Source: Parcubacteria bacterium C7867-008 (GTDB taxonomy: Bacteria; Patescibacteria; Paceibacteria; UBA9973; UBA2103). From it: DNA of 64,000 nt. Below the pieces are notes generated by a model. That model searched no databases, was not told where the DNA came from, and worked only from the letters and a program-made list of their open reading frames with translations. The stretch spans positions 141,236 through 205,235 of the forward strand of contig LFCR01000006.1 of assembly GCA_001189215.1 (NCBI GenBank). Direction: 5' to 3'. Below are positions 52,742-60,816 of the stretch, piece after piece. Numbering within the stretch: position 1 is the first letter of the stretch; every line of letters begins with the position of its first letter. The translations under genes were made by a program, and so were the position numbers.

Positions 52742-53271
52742 GTTGATTTAACCTTGAGCTTTGTCTGACGAGACTTATCAAGCTTTGGAAGCACAATGGT
52801 AAGGAGACCATCTTTTGCGCCTGCTGATGCATTGTCTACGTCTACTTCTTGAGGAAGGAGAATAGTGCGTGAGAATGAGCCCCAGAAAAGTTCACGAATG
52901 AAGTAGTCTTCGTCTGTTACTGCATCACGTTCTTCACGTGCTCCTTCAATCACCACCATGTCTCGACTAAGAGATAGGCTGATTTCATCAGGACGAACAC
53001 CGGCAATAAACGTACGGATAACGATCTCACCTGCGGTCTGGTATACGTCTACGGGAAGTTCACCGTCGCTGTGCTTCTCATCCAGTGCTGCAAGATTATT
53101 CTGGCGTACTGCCTGGCTATTTGAGATTGGAGAAGGTGTGGCTGCAGGCATAGTACCGGTCATCTTACGGATTGGCTGCTGCTGGGGGACGAAATCGTCC
53201 TCGAACGTATCATAGTCGTCCGAGATCGGTACGGATCCGGAGAGTCGCTCGAAGAAAGATCGTTTTTTCAT
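52738..53271 (-). CDS. Small heat-shock protein Hsp20
   Basis: 177 residues. Alpha-crystallin domain at about 72-170: ELPVDVYQTAGEIVIRTFIAG, DEISLSLSRDMVVIEG, SFSRTILLPQEVDV, GLLTIVLPK. N-terminal disordered region with DDYDTFEDDFVPQQQ. ATP-independent holdase. Overlaps the DUF2914-like gene end by 4 bases. Confidence 0.92.
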   Translation of the reverse strand: MKKRSFFERLSGSVPISDDYDTFEDDFVPQQQPIRKMTGTMPAATPSPISNSQAVRQNNLAALDEKHSDGELPVDVYQTAGEIVIRTFIAGVRPDEISLSLSRDMVVIEGAREERDAVTDEDYFIRELFWGSFSRTILLPQEVDVDNASAGAKDGLLTIVLPKLDKSRQTKLKVKST

Positions 53272-53289
53272 AAGTAAGAGATAAGTGTA

Positions 53290-54000
53290 TTAGCAAACGT
53301 TCTTGGCTGCGTGCCTATAACGGAAATATTTAAGGACTTCAAAGAGTGCAAAGAAGACGATTGCACCAGTCCAAACGATGAAGAAGGCAAGCAGCGTATG
53401 CGAACCGCCTCCATAGATTATAAAAAAGTTGAACAATGCATGCAATGCGATCGCAAGGATAAGTCCTGTTAGCGCAGCAATTGCACGAAACATTCGCGGC
53501 AGGGCATAGGTGAACGCAAGTGCAAATCCAATAACGGATGAAGCAATAACATGAAGAAGGGTTGAGCCAACAAACCGAAGATTATCTGTTGCAAGACCTG
53601 CAAGGAATTGCCCCGCACCAAAGGGTTCTAGAAGGAAGAGCACGTTCTCAAGTGCAGCAAACCCAAGCGCCACGGTGAGCATATAGATCACCAAATCTAT
53701 GGATTCATTCACTTCTCGTCTCCAGAGTACAAAGATGGCTGCTAAAGCGAACTTAATAGTCTCTTCTATCGTTGCCCAGGCAAGTACCACCAGAAGTCCT
53801 TCAGGAAGAAGTGAGACGGCAAGGGTTTCAAGCGGTAGTACCACAGGAACAGCAAACATACCGGCTATAAAAGCTATCGTTATTAGGGTACGCGGCTCAG
53901 GACATCGTTCATCTTCCTTAAGGAGGAAGTGCAGCCAAATAAGTGCGGGGAGTATGCCGCCAAGAAAGGCATACCCAAACGTGACCATGGACGGCATCAT
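53290..54000 (-). CDS. PrsW-family intramembrane metalloprotease
   Basis: 236 residues from the ATG at 54000. Seven or eight helices; EETIKF, ALENVLFLLEPFG and the conserved HALFNFF with possible metal ligands match the M82 PrsW family. Cleaves membrane-anchored regulators in other bacteria; target here unknown. The hsp20 gene follows after 18 bases. Confidence 0.85.
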   Translation of the reverse strand: MMPSMVTFGYAFLGGILPALIWLHFLLKEDERCPEPRTLITIAFIAGMFAVPVVLPLETLAVSLLPEGLLVVLAWATIEETIKFALAAIFVLWRREVNESIDLVIYMLTVALGFAALENVLFLLEPFGAGQFLAGLATDNLRFVGSTLLHVIASSVIGFALAFTYALPRMFRAIAALTGLILAIALHALFNFFIIYGGGSHTLLAFFIVWTGAIVFFALFEVLKYFRYRHAAKNVC

Positions 54001-54006
54001 GTACTG

Positions 54007-54012
54007 ATTATA
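54007..54012 (-). promoter_or_regulatory. -10 box for leaderless start at 54000
   Basis: Reverse TATAAT ends 6 bases before the ATG. Confidence 0.65.
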
Positions 54013-54032
54013 CAACACGCCATGTGGCGTAA

Positions 54033-54416
54033 TTATGATGCTGGCTCTGGGTTTATTTCTAAGCTGTATCCTAAACCGATTTTATTCCTAATCTCAATTC
54101 TATTTCCAGGAACACTTTCCAATTTATTCCGTACTTTAGTTATTGTTGCCGGTATCGTGTTACTTAAAGGTGCATCTTTAACATCAGACATGTCTCCGTA
54201 TATAAAATCAACGATTTCTGCTTCTGTAAGAGTATTCCCCTGAGCACGGACCAACAGCCATAGAATTTGATACTCTTTTGGCTCAAGGTGAATAGGTTTT
54301 TCTGCACCCGCTATAGAGAACTCACGAGCATCTAAATCAAGGGATAGTGGGCCGTACTCAGGTCTGCGCGCAACACCCGCATCAAGCTTTTCGTGTAGGT
54401 TAGGAATTCCTTCCAT
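54033..54416 (-). CDS. Orphan OmpR/PhoB-type winged-helix protein without receiver domain
   Basis: 127 residues. A Trans_reg_C domain at about 22-122: LSLDLDAREFSIAGAEKPIHL, EPKEYQILWLLVRAQGN, TEAEIVDFIYGDM, ITKVRNKLE, GLGYSLEIN. No receiver domain. The IYGDM loop recalls the CtrA subfamily (LYGGM), but with only the DNA-binding half this is tentative. Probably a DNA-binding regulator of unknown target. Confidence 0.85.
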   Translation of the reverse strand: MEGIPNLHEKLDAGVARRPEYGPLSLDLDAREFSIAGAEKPIHLEPKEYQILWLLVRAQGNTLTEAEIVDFIYGDMSDVKDAPLSNTIPATITKVRNKLESVPGNRIEIRNKIGLGYSLEINPEPAS

Positions 54417-54420
54417 ACAA

Positions 54421-56562
54421 CTAGTTAGGCCATTGAGCCACCATCAACATTCCTTCCGTTTCAGGAATGCTTTGCCATATCTCTTCCGTAACGAATGGCA
54501 TAAATGGATGCAGGAGAATGAGGAGATCCTTTAGAAGGTGACGAAGCGTTGCTTTACGCGATGCAACAGCTTCAGGGTTATCGCCTGCAAGGATTGGCTT
54601 AGACTCCTCAATGATATTTGCAGCGAGCTCACTCCATGCATACTGATACAGCTTGTCTGCAGCAAGATAGAGTCTGTAGGCTTCCATATCTTTTGTTACA
54701 TCTGCAGCAATCTCTGCGAGTGCTGCTTTGAGGGCCATATCGTTCTCCATAAGCGGAGCGTTCAGATCTGCACCCTCCGTATTCTCAAGGATGAAACGAG
54801 TGATATTCCAAAGCTTGTTAGCAAAGTGCTTATACCCCTTGATACGGTCCTCAGACAGCTTCATATCGGTACCTGGAGTGTTACCTATCACAAGCGAGAT
54901 ACGTGCAGCATCAGCACCAAACTTATTGATGATTTCAATAGGGTCGATACCGTTACCCAGAGATTTCGAGAATTTACGTCCCTGTGCATCACGAACGAGG
55001 CCGTGGAGGTATACGGTCTTGAATGGAATCTCGCCAAGTACAAACTGGCTCATCAGTATCATGCGAGCCACCCAGAAGAATAGAATCTCATAAGCGGTCT
55101 CAAGAACGTCGGTAGGGTGGAAGCGGGCGAGATCAGGCGTTTCGTCGGGCCAGCCAAGAGTAGAAAAGGTCCATGATCCTGAAGAGAACCAAGTATCAAG
55201 AGTGTCTTCGTCCTGTGTCCAGCCATCTGCTTTCCAGTCTCCGCTAGGCGCGTCACCAACCATAGTTTCTTCACCACGAGTCCACACTGGTACACGGTGT
55301 CCATACCAAATCTGACGGCTAATGCACCAATCTCGCAGATTCTCGATCCAGTGGTAGTAGGTTTTGTCGTAGTGGTCAGGAAGGATGCTTATGGCACCAG
55401 AGCGTACTGGTTCAAGCATCAACTCTTTAAGTGATTTGTTACCTCGTTCCTTAATTGGCTTATTAACATCAATAAACCACTGGTTTAGGATCTGTGGCTC
55501 GATGATACCGCCGGTTCGTTCTGCAGTTGCAATGCGGTGCTGGTAGTTCTCATCAATCTTGTCTACAAGCCCCTTAGCAGCAAGCTTCTCAACGATCTTC
55601 TCGCGAGCATCTTTAATCTTCATTCCCGCAAATTCATCAGCGATAGGGAGGAGTTTTCCATAGAGGTCGATGATCTGGGTACTTCCGAGACCGTGACGCT
55701 CTGCTATCTCAAAGTCCACTTGTGAGTGACTTGGGGTAATCGTCATAACACCGGTACCAAACTCCGGATCAACAGACGCATCTTTAATGATCGTTGCTTC
55801 GATAGGACCATTGATCCATTCAACAGTGAGCGTGTCTCCATGCTTGTACTCCTTATATCGAGGATCATCGGGATGCATCACCACATGCTTATCTCCAAAC
55901 TTTGTTTCAGGACGTGCGGTACCAATAGTGAATGGACCGTACTTGAAATAGTAGAACTTGGTCTTTTCATCTTCATAGACAATTTCATCGTCTGAGATAG
56001 TGGTCTGCCCCTTTGGGTCCCAGTTCACAATGCGTAGACCCTTATAGATAAGTCCTGCATCATACATATCTTTGAACATGCGATTCACGGCACGATTACG
56101 CGCCTCATCAAAAGTGAATGCCTCACGAGACCAGTCACAAGAAGCACCTGTTGCGCGGATCTGCTTACGAATCGTGTCTCGACTGCCTTCTACAAACTCA
56201 TCAATACGTCGTACGAGTTCCTCACGACCAAGATCGTGACGACTTTTTCCTTCATTCTTTGAAATATCTTTCTCAACACGTGCCTGCGTTGCAATGGCTG
56301 CGTGGTCTGTACCAGGAAGGAAGAGTGCTTCATATCCCTGAAGGCGTCGGAATCGGATCATGACGTCCTGAATGGTGCAGCCAAGCATGTGGCCCATATG
56401 GAGTACACCTGTCGCATTTGGTGGGGGCATCATTATTGTGAACGTGCCCTTGGTGGCGTTCGGAAGGTTATCTGGGTTGAAATACCCACTTTCCTCCCAT
56501 GCCTTATAGAGGCGGGACTCCGTTTCTGCCGGGTCGTACGGTTTCTTAAACTTCTCGTCCAT
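54421..56562 (-). CDS. valS: Valyl-tRNA synthetase, short form
   Basis: 713 residues against about 880-950 in most bacteria. MMPPPNATGVLHMGHML (HIGH), FKFSKSLGN-type RKFSKSLGNG (KMSKS), editing domain with TARPETKFGD, and anticodon-binding domain ending at LHPFMPFVTEEIWQ. The C-terminal coiled-coil tRNA arm is missing. Start at 56562 is set by the -10 box. Confidence 0.95.
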   Translation of the reverse strand: MDEKFKKPYDPAETESRLYKAWEESGYFNPDNLPNATKGTFTIMMPPPNATGVLHMGHMLGCTIQDVMIRFRRLQGYEALFLPGTDHAAIATQARVEKDISKNEGKSRHDLGREELVRRIDEFVEGSRDTIRKQIRATGASCDWSREAFTFDEARNRAVNRMFKDMYDAGLIYKGLRIVNWDPKGQTTISDDEIVYEDEKTKFYYFKYGPFTIGTARPETKFGDKHVVMHPDDPRYKEYKHGDTLTVEWINGPIEATIIKDASVDPEFGTGVMTITPSHSQVDFEIAERHGLGSTQIIDLYGKLLPIADEFAGMKIKDAREKIVEKLAAKGLVDKIDENYQHRIATAERTGGIIEPQILNQWFIDVNKPIKERGNKSLKELMLEPVRSGAISILPDHYDKTYYHWIENLRDWCISRQIWYGHRVPVWTRGEETMVGDAPSGDWKADGWTQDEDTLDTWFSSGSWTFSTLGWPDETPDLARFHPTDVLETAYEILFFWVARMILMSQFVLGEIPFKTVYLHGLVRDAQGRKFSKSLGNGIDPIEIINKFGADAARISLVIGNTPGTDMKLSEDRIKGYKHFANKLWNITRFILENTEGADLNAPLMENDMALKAALAEIAADVTKDMEAYRLYLAADKLYQYAWSELAANIIEESKPILAGDNPEAVASRKATLRHLLKDLLILLHPFMPFVTEEIWQSIPETEGMLMVAQWPN

Positions 56563-56570
56563 TACTACGA

Positions 56571-56576
56571 AATATA
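56571..56576 (-). promoter_or_regulatory. -10 box for valS
   Basis: Reverse TATATT ends 8 bases before the ATG. Confidence 0.5.
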
Positions 56577-56584
56577 GCAAATAC

Positions 56585-56612
56585 TTGACCTTTTTCCCAC
56601 TTTTGTTACTTT
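56585..56612 (+). promoter_or_regulatory. Promoter of intergenic ncRNA
   Basis: TTGACC, 16-base spacer, TACTTT, facing away from valS. Confidence 0.5.
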
Positions 56613-56618
56613 GTGTTT

Positions 56619-56816
56619 GTTAGGCGAAGGTCAGGGGGCCACCCCTACGCCGTGGCGGCTTCCAAACCCGTCATAGGATCAGATACCGGCTCACTCTACT
56701 AGGGTGAACCTATATGGAACTGAATGGGCAGTTGCTGGTCTTCATTTGGTCTTTCGGGGAGAGTATTGGCCTTCATACTCTCCCCACATATTTGGCGCAC
56801 TTCGTGCGCCTTTTTT
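56619..56816 (+). ncRNA. Candidate structured RNA between valS and tsaD
   Basis: About 200 nt on the forward strand between two reverse genes. Hairpins: a GC-rich 5' part, GGCTCACTCT/AGGGTGAACC (near 56690), GGGGAGAGTAT/ATACTCTCCCC (56756-56785, 11 bp), and a terminator. It has its own promoter. No match to SRP RNA, tmRNA or RNase P that I can see. An ORF from 56714 runs antisense into tsaD and is not credible. Confidence 0.5.
56794..56816 (+). terminator. Terminator of the candidate RNA
   Basis: GGCGCAC-TTC-GTGCGCC followed by TTTTTT on the forward strand only, so it does not serve tsaD. Confidence 0.85.
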
Positions 56817-58005
56817 ATTGCTTTGAAAGAGATCGATTACCGTTTGCCTTTAGTGTTTCAATATCTGCAAACTCTTCTCGCAGGTATGCGTAATACGCAG
56901 CAATACCGATCATCACCGCATTATCTCCTGTGAGGAAACGAGGTGGAATGAAAAACTTCACTTCTGGGTGGTCTTCAGGCAGATGTGTCTCGAAGTACCG
57001 ACGAATGTGAGTACTGGCAGATACGCCACCTCCAATGGCGAGAGACTTTGAGCCTGTTTCAATAAGTGCTTTAGATGTTTTCGTATACAACACGTCACTC
57101 ACGGCGTCTTCAAAGGCATGTGCAAGTTGTTGCTTATAAAGTTCTGAAAGTTCCTTGTCTTTAACAAGATAGAGTACTGATGTCTTGAGGCCACTGAAGG
57201 AGAAATCACAATCTTTCGTATCAATCATAGGACGGGGAAGTTTGTATGGATTTGTCCCCGCATCCTCACGGTTCTTCTCAGCAAGTTTGGAAATCTCCGG
57301 GCCTCCCGGATACGGAAGATTCATCATGCGCGCCACCTTATCAAATGCTTCTCCCACCGCATCGTCACGTGTCTGACCAACAAGGGTATAGTCTCGCCAG
57401 GTCTTTGCTCCAACAATTTCGGTATGCCCTCCCGATATAAGAAGTGCAAGCAAAGGAAGCTCTACGTCTTTAAGATCAAAGACCCGCGAATTACTTCCTG
57501 GAACTTCGGTAACAAGTGCCGAGAGTGCATGGCCCTCCATATGGTTCACTGCGATGAGTGGCTTATTCCAAAGCACCGCAAGTGCTTTCGCGAAGTTCAC
57601 CCCAACCCACAGTGCTGGCTCAAGACCAGGCCCTGCCGTCACAGCAATGGCATCAATATCGGGAACTTCCATCTCTGAAAGGGACGCAAGGAATGCTTCG
57701 CCCAGATCCGGTTCTCTCTCTAGAATCTTCAATACCTGCTCTCGTGTGTCTTCAGGAAGTGCTTGTGTATCTTCATGGAGCATCTCAGCTTCACTCAGTG
57801 TTGCCTCAAGAATCGGAACGAGGTTCTTTGCATGCTCACGTTTTGCCACAGCAGGGAATACTCCGCCGTATGGACGGTGTATCTCTATTTGAGACAGCAG
57901 TGTGTTTCCAAGAATGGTGAACTGTGCAGCGGTGTCGTCACCGGCGCATTCTAGGATGGCAATCGCTGTCTCATCGCACGAGGTCTCAATGGCTAGCAGT
58001 TTCAT
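56815..58005 (-). CDS. tsaD: tRNA threonylcarbamoyladenosine transferase TsaD
   Basis: 396 residues, longer than the usual 335-345. ETSCDETA, HRPYGGVFPAVAKREHAKN, NHMEGH (metal ligands), LLISGGHTEIV and GGGVSAS are diagnostic. An insertion of about 45 residues (70-115) sits before DIDAIAVTAGPGLEPAL. Makes t6A37 on ANN-reading tRNAs. Its start overlaps the DHH gene by 20 bases. Confidence 0.95.
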   Translation of the reverse strand: MKLLAIETSCDETAIAILECAGDDTAAQFTILGNTLLSQIEIHRPYGGVFPAVAKREHAKNLVPILEATLSEAEMLHEDTQALPEDTREQVLKILEREPDLGEAFLASLSEMEVPDIDAIAVTAGPGLEPALWVGVNFAKALAVLWNKPLIAVNHMEGHALSALVTEVPGSNSRVFDLKDVELPLLALLISGGHTEIVGAKTWRDYTLVGQTRDDAVGEAFDKVARMMNLPYPGGPEISKLAEKNREDAGTNPYKLPRPMIDTKDCDFSFSGLKTSVLYLVKDKELSELYKQQLAHAFEDAVSDVLYTKTSKALIETGSKSLAIGGGVSASTHIRRYFETHLPEDHPEVKFFIPPRFLTGDNAVMIGIAAYYAYLREEFADIETLKANGNRSLSKQ

Positions 58006-58843
58006 CTTCTAGAAGGGTCCACGGGAATGGTCCATCTCGTGGAATAAGGAAGCCAGAAGCATTTGGGTGACCATTGCCTCCATACTTCATGGCGATCTTA
58101 GTTACATCAACTGAACCATCTCCACGAATAGATACTCCGTATCCGTTTGGGTGTGCTGCAACAACGAGAGCGATAGGACCCTTCTTTTCCGCCAGAAGAT
58201 GTCCAATCATAGACTTCATAGACTTGAGTGGATGTGAGATACCGAAGTAGCATTCGTATCCCTCAAAAGTGATTAGCTTTGCACGATCCGCCGCCTTATG
58301 GGCAAGTAGTTCAAAGTATTCCGCATATGTGCGTGTCTTGGTAAGAAAGAGATCACGCTCCGTAGGATCATCTAGTTTCTTTGCTGTCGCATCCCATTCT
58401 TCAAACGTGAAAGGATGTACTTCAAGATACGTAATCACTGGACGTGTATCTGGAAGTGCGAAGCGGAACAGGTCATCGTCCTGTACGTGTGCAAGAAGTG
58501 CAGGGAGAGGAGTCTCAGGATGGAAATAGCGCCACGCAATACCAGAACCAGACAAGTCACTTTCATATACAAACTCAGGCATAGACTGAATCACATCAGC
58601 AACACCTTCATGGTGATCAAGCACCGTTACTTTGGCTGCAATAGATACAAAGTGATCCATGACATCCTTGGTGTAGCAGAAGTCTATGAAGTAGAGGTGG
58701 GCACCTTCCAGTCCTTCTGGTAGGGGACTGCCACGGTGGAGGGCAATATATTCGGCGCCATCACCGAACTTCTTCCAGGCTGCATAGGCACCACCAAAAC
58801 CATCCGGGCAGCCACCGTGATAAAGAATTGCTGTTCGTTCCAT
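57986..58843 (-). CDS. DHH-family phosphoesterase
   Basis: 285 residues from the ATG at 58843. YHGGCPDGFGGAYAAW, LDHHEGV (DHH motif), and DHHA1 end KYGGNGHPNASGF. Probably hydrolyses small phosphodiesters such as nanoRNA; exact substrate unknown. Overlaps tsaD by 20 bases. Confidence 0.88.
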   Translation of the reverse strand: MERTAILYHGGCPDGFGGAYAAWKKFGDGAEYIALHRGSPLPEGLEGAHLYFIDFCYTKDVMDHFVSIAAKVTVLDHHEGVADVIQSMPEFVYESDLSGSGIAWRYFHPETPLPALLAHVQDDDLFRFALPDTRPVITYLEVHPFTFEEWDATAKKLDDPTERDLFLTKTRTYAEYFELLAHKAADRAKLITFEGYECYFGISHPLKSMKSMIGHLLAEKKGPIALVVAAHPNGYGVSIRGDGSVDVTKIAMKYGGNGHPNASGFLIPRDGPFPWTLLEDETASH

Positions 58844-58849
58844 ATATAC

Positions 58850-58855
58850 GTTATA
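58850..58855 (-). promoter_or_regulatory. -10 box for leaderless start at 58843
   Basis: Reverse TATAAC ends 6 bases before the ATG. Confidence 0.5.
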
Positions 58856-58884
58856 GCGTATTTGAAGAGTCGGAGCGAATCGAT

Positions 58885-58914
58885 CCGGCCCGGCTGCAAA
58901 CGCAGTCGGGCCGG
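58885..58914 (-). terminator. Terminator of small gene 59048
   Basis: CCGGCCCGGCTGC-AAAC-GCAGTCGGGCCGG, about 12 bp, very GC-rich. Confidence 0.6.
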
Positions 58915-58922
58915 TGGATTGG

Positions 58923-59048
58923 TCAGTGGCGTGAGGGACGGAATAGATGGTGTCCACCCATGATGCATATGACTAGGAGTACTCCTCCTAAACACGCGGT
59001 AGGCAGAAACAAGGGATGCGTGATTGCGCTGTTTACAGACTGCCACAT
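58923..59048 (-). CDS. Small one-helix peptide, 41 aa
   Basis: Starts MWQSVNSAITHPLFLPTACL; one helix (about 13-32) then HHLFRPSRH. GGAAGGAG about 10 bases upstream, TACAAT further up, and its own GC-rich terminator support it. Too short for family assignment. Confidence 0.45.
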   Translation of the reverse strand: MWQSVNSAITHPLFLPTACLGGVLLVICIMGGHHLFRPSRH

Positions 59049-59088
59049 AGCAGTGTTCTCCTTCCTCTAAAGATATTGTACTGCTAAA

Positions 59089-59122
59089 ACAATACGCACC
59101 TGCCGAAGCAGGTGCGTATTGT
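59089..59122 (-). terminator. tRNA-Val terminator
   Basis: ACAATACGCACCTGC-CGAA-GCAGGTGCGTATTGT, 15-bp perfect stem, just after the reverse tRNA. Confidence 0.85.
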
Positions 59123-59129
59123 GTACTGG

Positions 59130-59202
59130 TGCGCGATGCAGGATTCGAACCTACGACATCGTCAACGTCAATGACGCGCTCTACCAACTGAGCTAATCGC
59201 GC
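59130..59202 (-). tRNA. tRNA-Val(GAC)
   Basis: 73 nt. Acceptor GCGCGAT/ATCGCGC, D arm GCTC/GAGC, anticodon arm CGTCA-TTGACGT-TGACG, T arm GTAGG-TTCGAAT-CCTGC. Confidence 0.95.
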
Positions 59203-59299
59203 ATGTGTGGGCAGGATAGCGTATTTTATGCAATTCCGCCACCGAATCTTCATGTCTGTAGAGTATGATTGTTGGTATATCCACGTAATTGCTGATTGC

Positions 59300-59722
59300 A
59301 TGATTTTCCCTAACCGTACGCGCGTTTACGAACAGTGGGCACCTGTTATTGCTCGCATTATTCTTGGTGCCATGTTCCTCATGGGCGCTTCCTTTAAGAT
59401 TCCTGGTACCGGAGGGTTTGGTATGGAAACACAGATGACTGCAGACGCAGGCGTACCATTCGCTATGATTGCTGTTCTTCTAGCGTTCATTATTGAAGTG
59501 GTTGCTGGTCTCTGCCTTGTTGTTGGATACCATGCTCGTGAAGCTGCTTTTATCCTTGCAGGTTTCACTCTTATCCTTGCATTTGTGTTCTACCGAAACT
59601 TTGCTGACCCTATGACCATGGGACAGTTCGTGTCACATCTTGGTCTTATTGCAGGTCTGATATACGTCTCGGTATATGGAGCACAGCATGTAGCAGTGCG
59701 CCGTGATTTGATTCTGAGTTAG
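59300..59722 (+). CDS. DoxX family membrane protein, second copy
   Basis: 140 residues from the ATG at 59300; earlier starts run to 59207, next to the tRNA. WAPVIARIILGAMFLMGASFK, AFIIEVVAGLCLVVGYHAREAA and DPMTMGQFVSHLGLIAGL fit DoxX. A clean terminator follows at 59741. Confidence 0.85.
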   Translation: MIFPNRTRVYEQWAPVIARIILGAMFLMGASFKIPGTGGFGMETQMTADAGVPFAMIAVLLAFIIEVVAGLCLVVGYHAREAAFILAGFTLILAFVFYRNFADPMTMGQFVSHLGLIAGLIYVSVYGAQHVAVRRDLILS

Positions 59723-59740
59723 GAATTCCTTGGTTTGCAT

Positions 59741-59770
59741 AACAAAACCCGCTCTATGGCGGGTTTTGTT
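59741..59770 (+). terminator. DoxX terminator
   Basis: AACAAAACCCGC/GCGGGTTTTGTT perfect 12-bp stem. The bases from here to 59868 show no gene. Confidence 0.85.
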
Positions 59771-59868
59771 ATTCTCTGTGACCCAAATTAGTTGTAATTG
59801 GAACCCTTTGATCCAGGAGCTCAATGGATGGTTGATGTTCGGCAGAAGCCTTGAAGTATGTAAATAAC

Positions 59869-59898
59869 ATAGCCCCAGACCGGATTGTCTGGGGCTAT
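59869..59898 (-). terminator. Terminator of gene 60428
   Basis: ATAGCCCCAGAC/GTCTGGGGCTAT perfect 12-bp stem. Confidence 0.85.
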
Positions 59899-59912
59899 CG
59901 AATTTGGACACT

Positions 59913-60428
59913 TCACGCAGTCGTGGGCTCAGTCACTGCGATCTCAAGGAGCTCCTTAAGCTTTGTCCTGAGTTCCTCGGCATCGTCCCTAATCTGTTCG
60001 AGCGTCCACAACCCGTCATAGTCAGGCTGAACGAGCTGGAGCCATACAATTGCTCCCGAAGTCTCACTCGCCTTGTGAGTGAGTGAGAACTTGAGGTGGG
60101 CATCCTCATCGAACCCCCACCATGTGCGGGCGCAGCCGTATTGGCCGGGTCCCTCGAACATCGTGAAGGTGAAGTCGAGCCATTCTGTGCGCGTTCGCTC
60201 GCCATTGTTGTAAGCAATTTCCAGACGTCCGCGATACTCGAGGTACCGAATGCCGTAACGAACATCTATATCTTCCGGCTTTAGGTGATCCTTCTTGGTG
60301 CGTCGGACGTTGAGCTTTTCGAGTCGTATCCGACATCCAGGATCGAGGGTGAGTGCCCATGCGCGAAGGGATGCGGTCAGGTAGGCCTGCCCGCCAATTT
60401 CCCACGCATCAATATTTTTGCCAAACAT
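59913..60428 (-). CDS. GC-rich hypothetical protein, 171 aa
   Basis: Starts MFGKNIDAWEIGGQAYLTAS with GGAGG 6 bases before the ATG; a TTG at 60440 is the longer opening. Soluble, rich in Trp, Arg and Glu (ARTWWGFDEDAHLKFSLTH), with a C-terminal helix (LEQIRDDAEELRTKLKELLE). GC-rich codons, strong promoter and own terminator. No family recognised. Confidence 0.7.
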   Translation of the reverse strand: MFGKNIDAWEIGGQAYLTASLRAWALTLDPGCRIRLEKLNVRRTKKDHLKPEDIDVRYGIRYLEYRGRLEIAYNNGERTRTEWLDFTFTMFEGPGQYGCARTWWGFDEDAHLKFSLTHKASETSGAIVWLQLVQPDYDGLWTLEQIRDDAEELRTKLKELLEIAVTEPTTA

Positions 60429-60496
60429 CAATACCTCCAATCCAGGAGTTATCTACGAGGGAACTCGTAAATCACCACCATCCAGTGGGTATAGGT

Positions 60497-60524
60497 ATAA
60501 TACAATATTAAAATATAAAGTCAA
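60497..60524 (-). promoter_or_regulatory. Sigma70 promoter of gene 60428
   Basis: Reverse TTGACT, 16-base spacer, TATTAT; leader of about 60 bases. Confidence 0.7.
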
Positions 60525-60530
60525 AATCTG

Positions 60531-60602
60531 TGACCCTACGGGGAATCGAACCCCGATTTCAGCCGTGAAAGGGCCGCGTCCTAACCGTTAGACGATAGGG
60601 CC
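60531..60602 (-). tRNA. tRNA-Glu(TTC)
   Basis: 72 nt. Acceptor GGCCCTA/TAGGGTC, anticodon loop CTTTCAC, T arm with TTCGATT. Confidence 0.93.
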
Positions 60603-60676
60603 TTTGTGTAAAGGCAGCACCTGCCTATCCTAGCATTTTTCACCCCAAAAATGCTAGGATATCAAAGTTCAAGAAG

Positions 60677-60763
60677 GGAGAGGTGGCTGAGTGGTCGAAG
60701 GCACCACACTCGAAATGTGGCGTATGGGTAACTGTACCGAGAGTTCGAATCTCTCCCTCTCCG
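60677..60763 (+). tRNA. tRNA-Ser(CGA)
   Basis: 87 nt. Acceptor GGAGAGG/CCTCTCC, anticodon arm CCACA-CTCGAAA-TGTGG, long variable arm, T arm GAGAG-TTCGAAT-CTCTC. Confidence 0.94.
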
Positions 60764-60816
60764 CCCCCACAGAAGCGCCTGCATATGCGGGCGCTTCGTC
60801 TGTTACCATTACGACC

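Noticed and set aside
56714..56900. Small ORF inside the candidate RNA
   Set aside because: It has no start signal and continues antisense into tsaD.
58684..59301. Reverse ORF of 205 aa
   Set aside because: It runs through tRNA-Val, a terminator and the DHH gene; only the 41-aa frame with its own SD is kept.
60691..60816. N-terminal extension of the methyltransferase
   Set aside because: The extension is the translated tRNA-Ser gene; the start is set at 60817.
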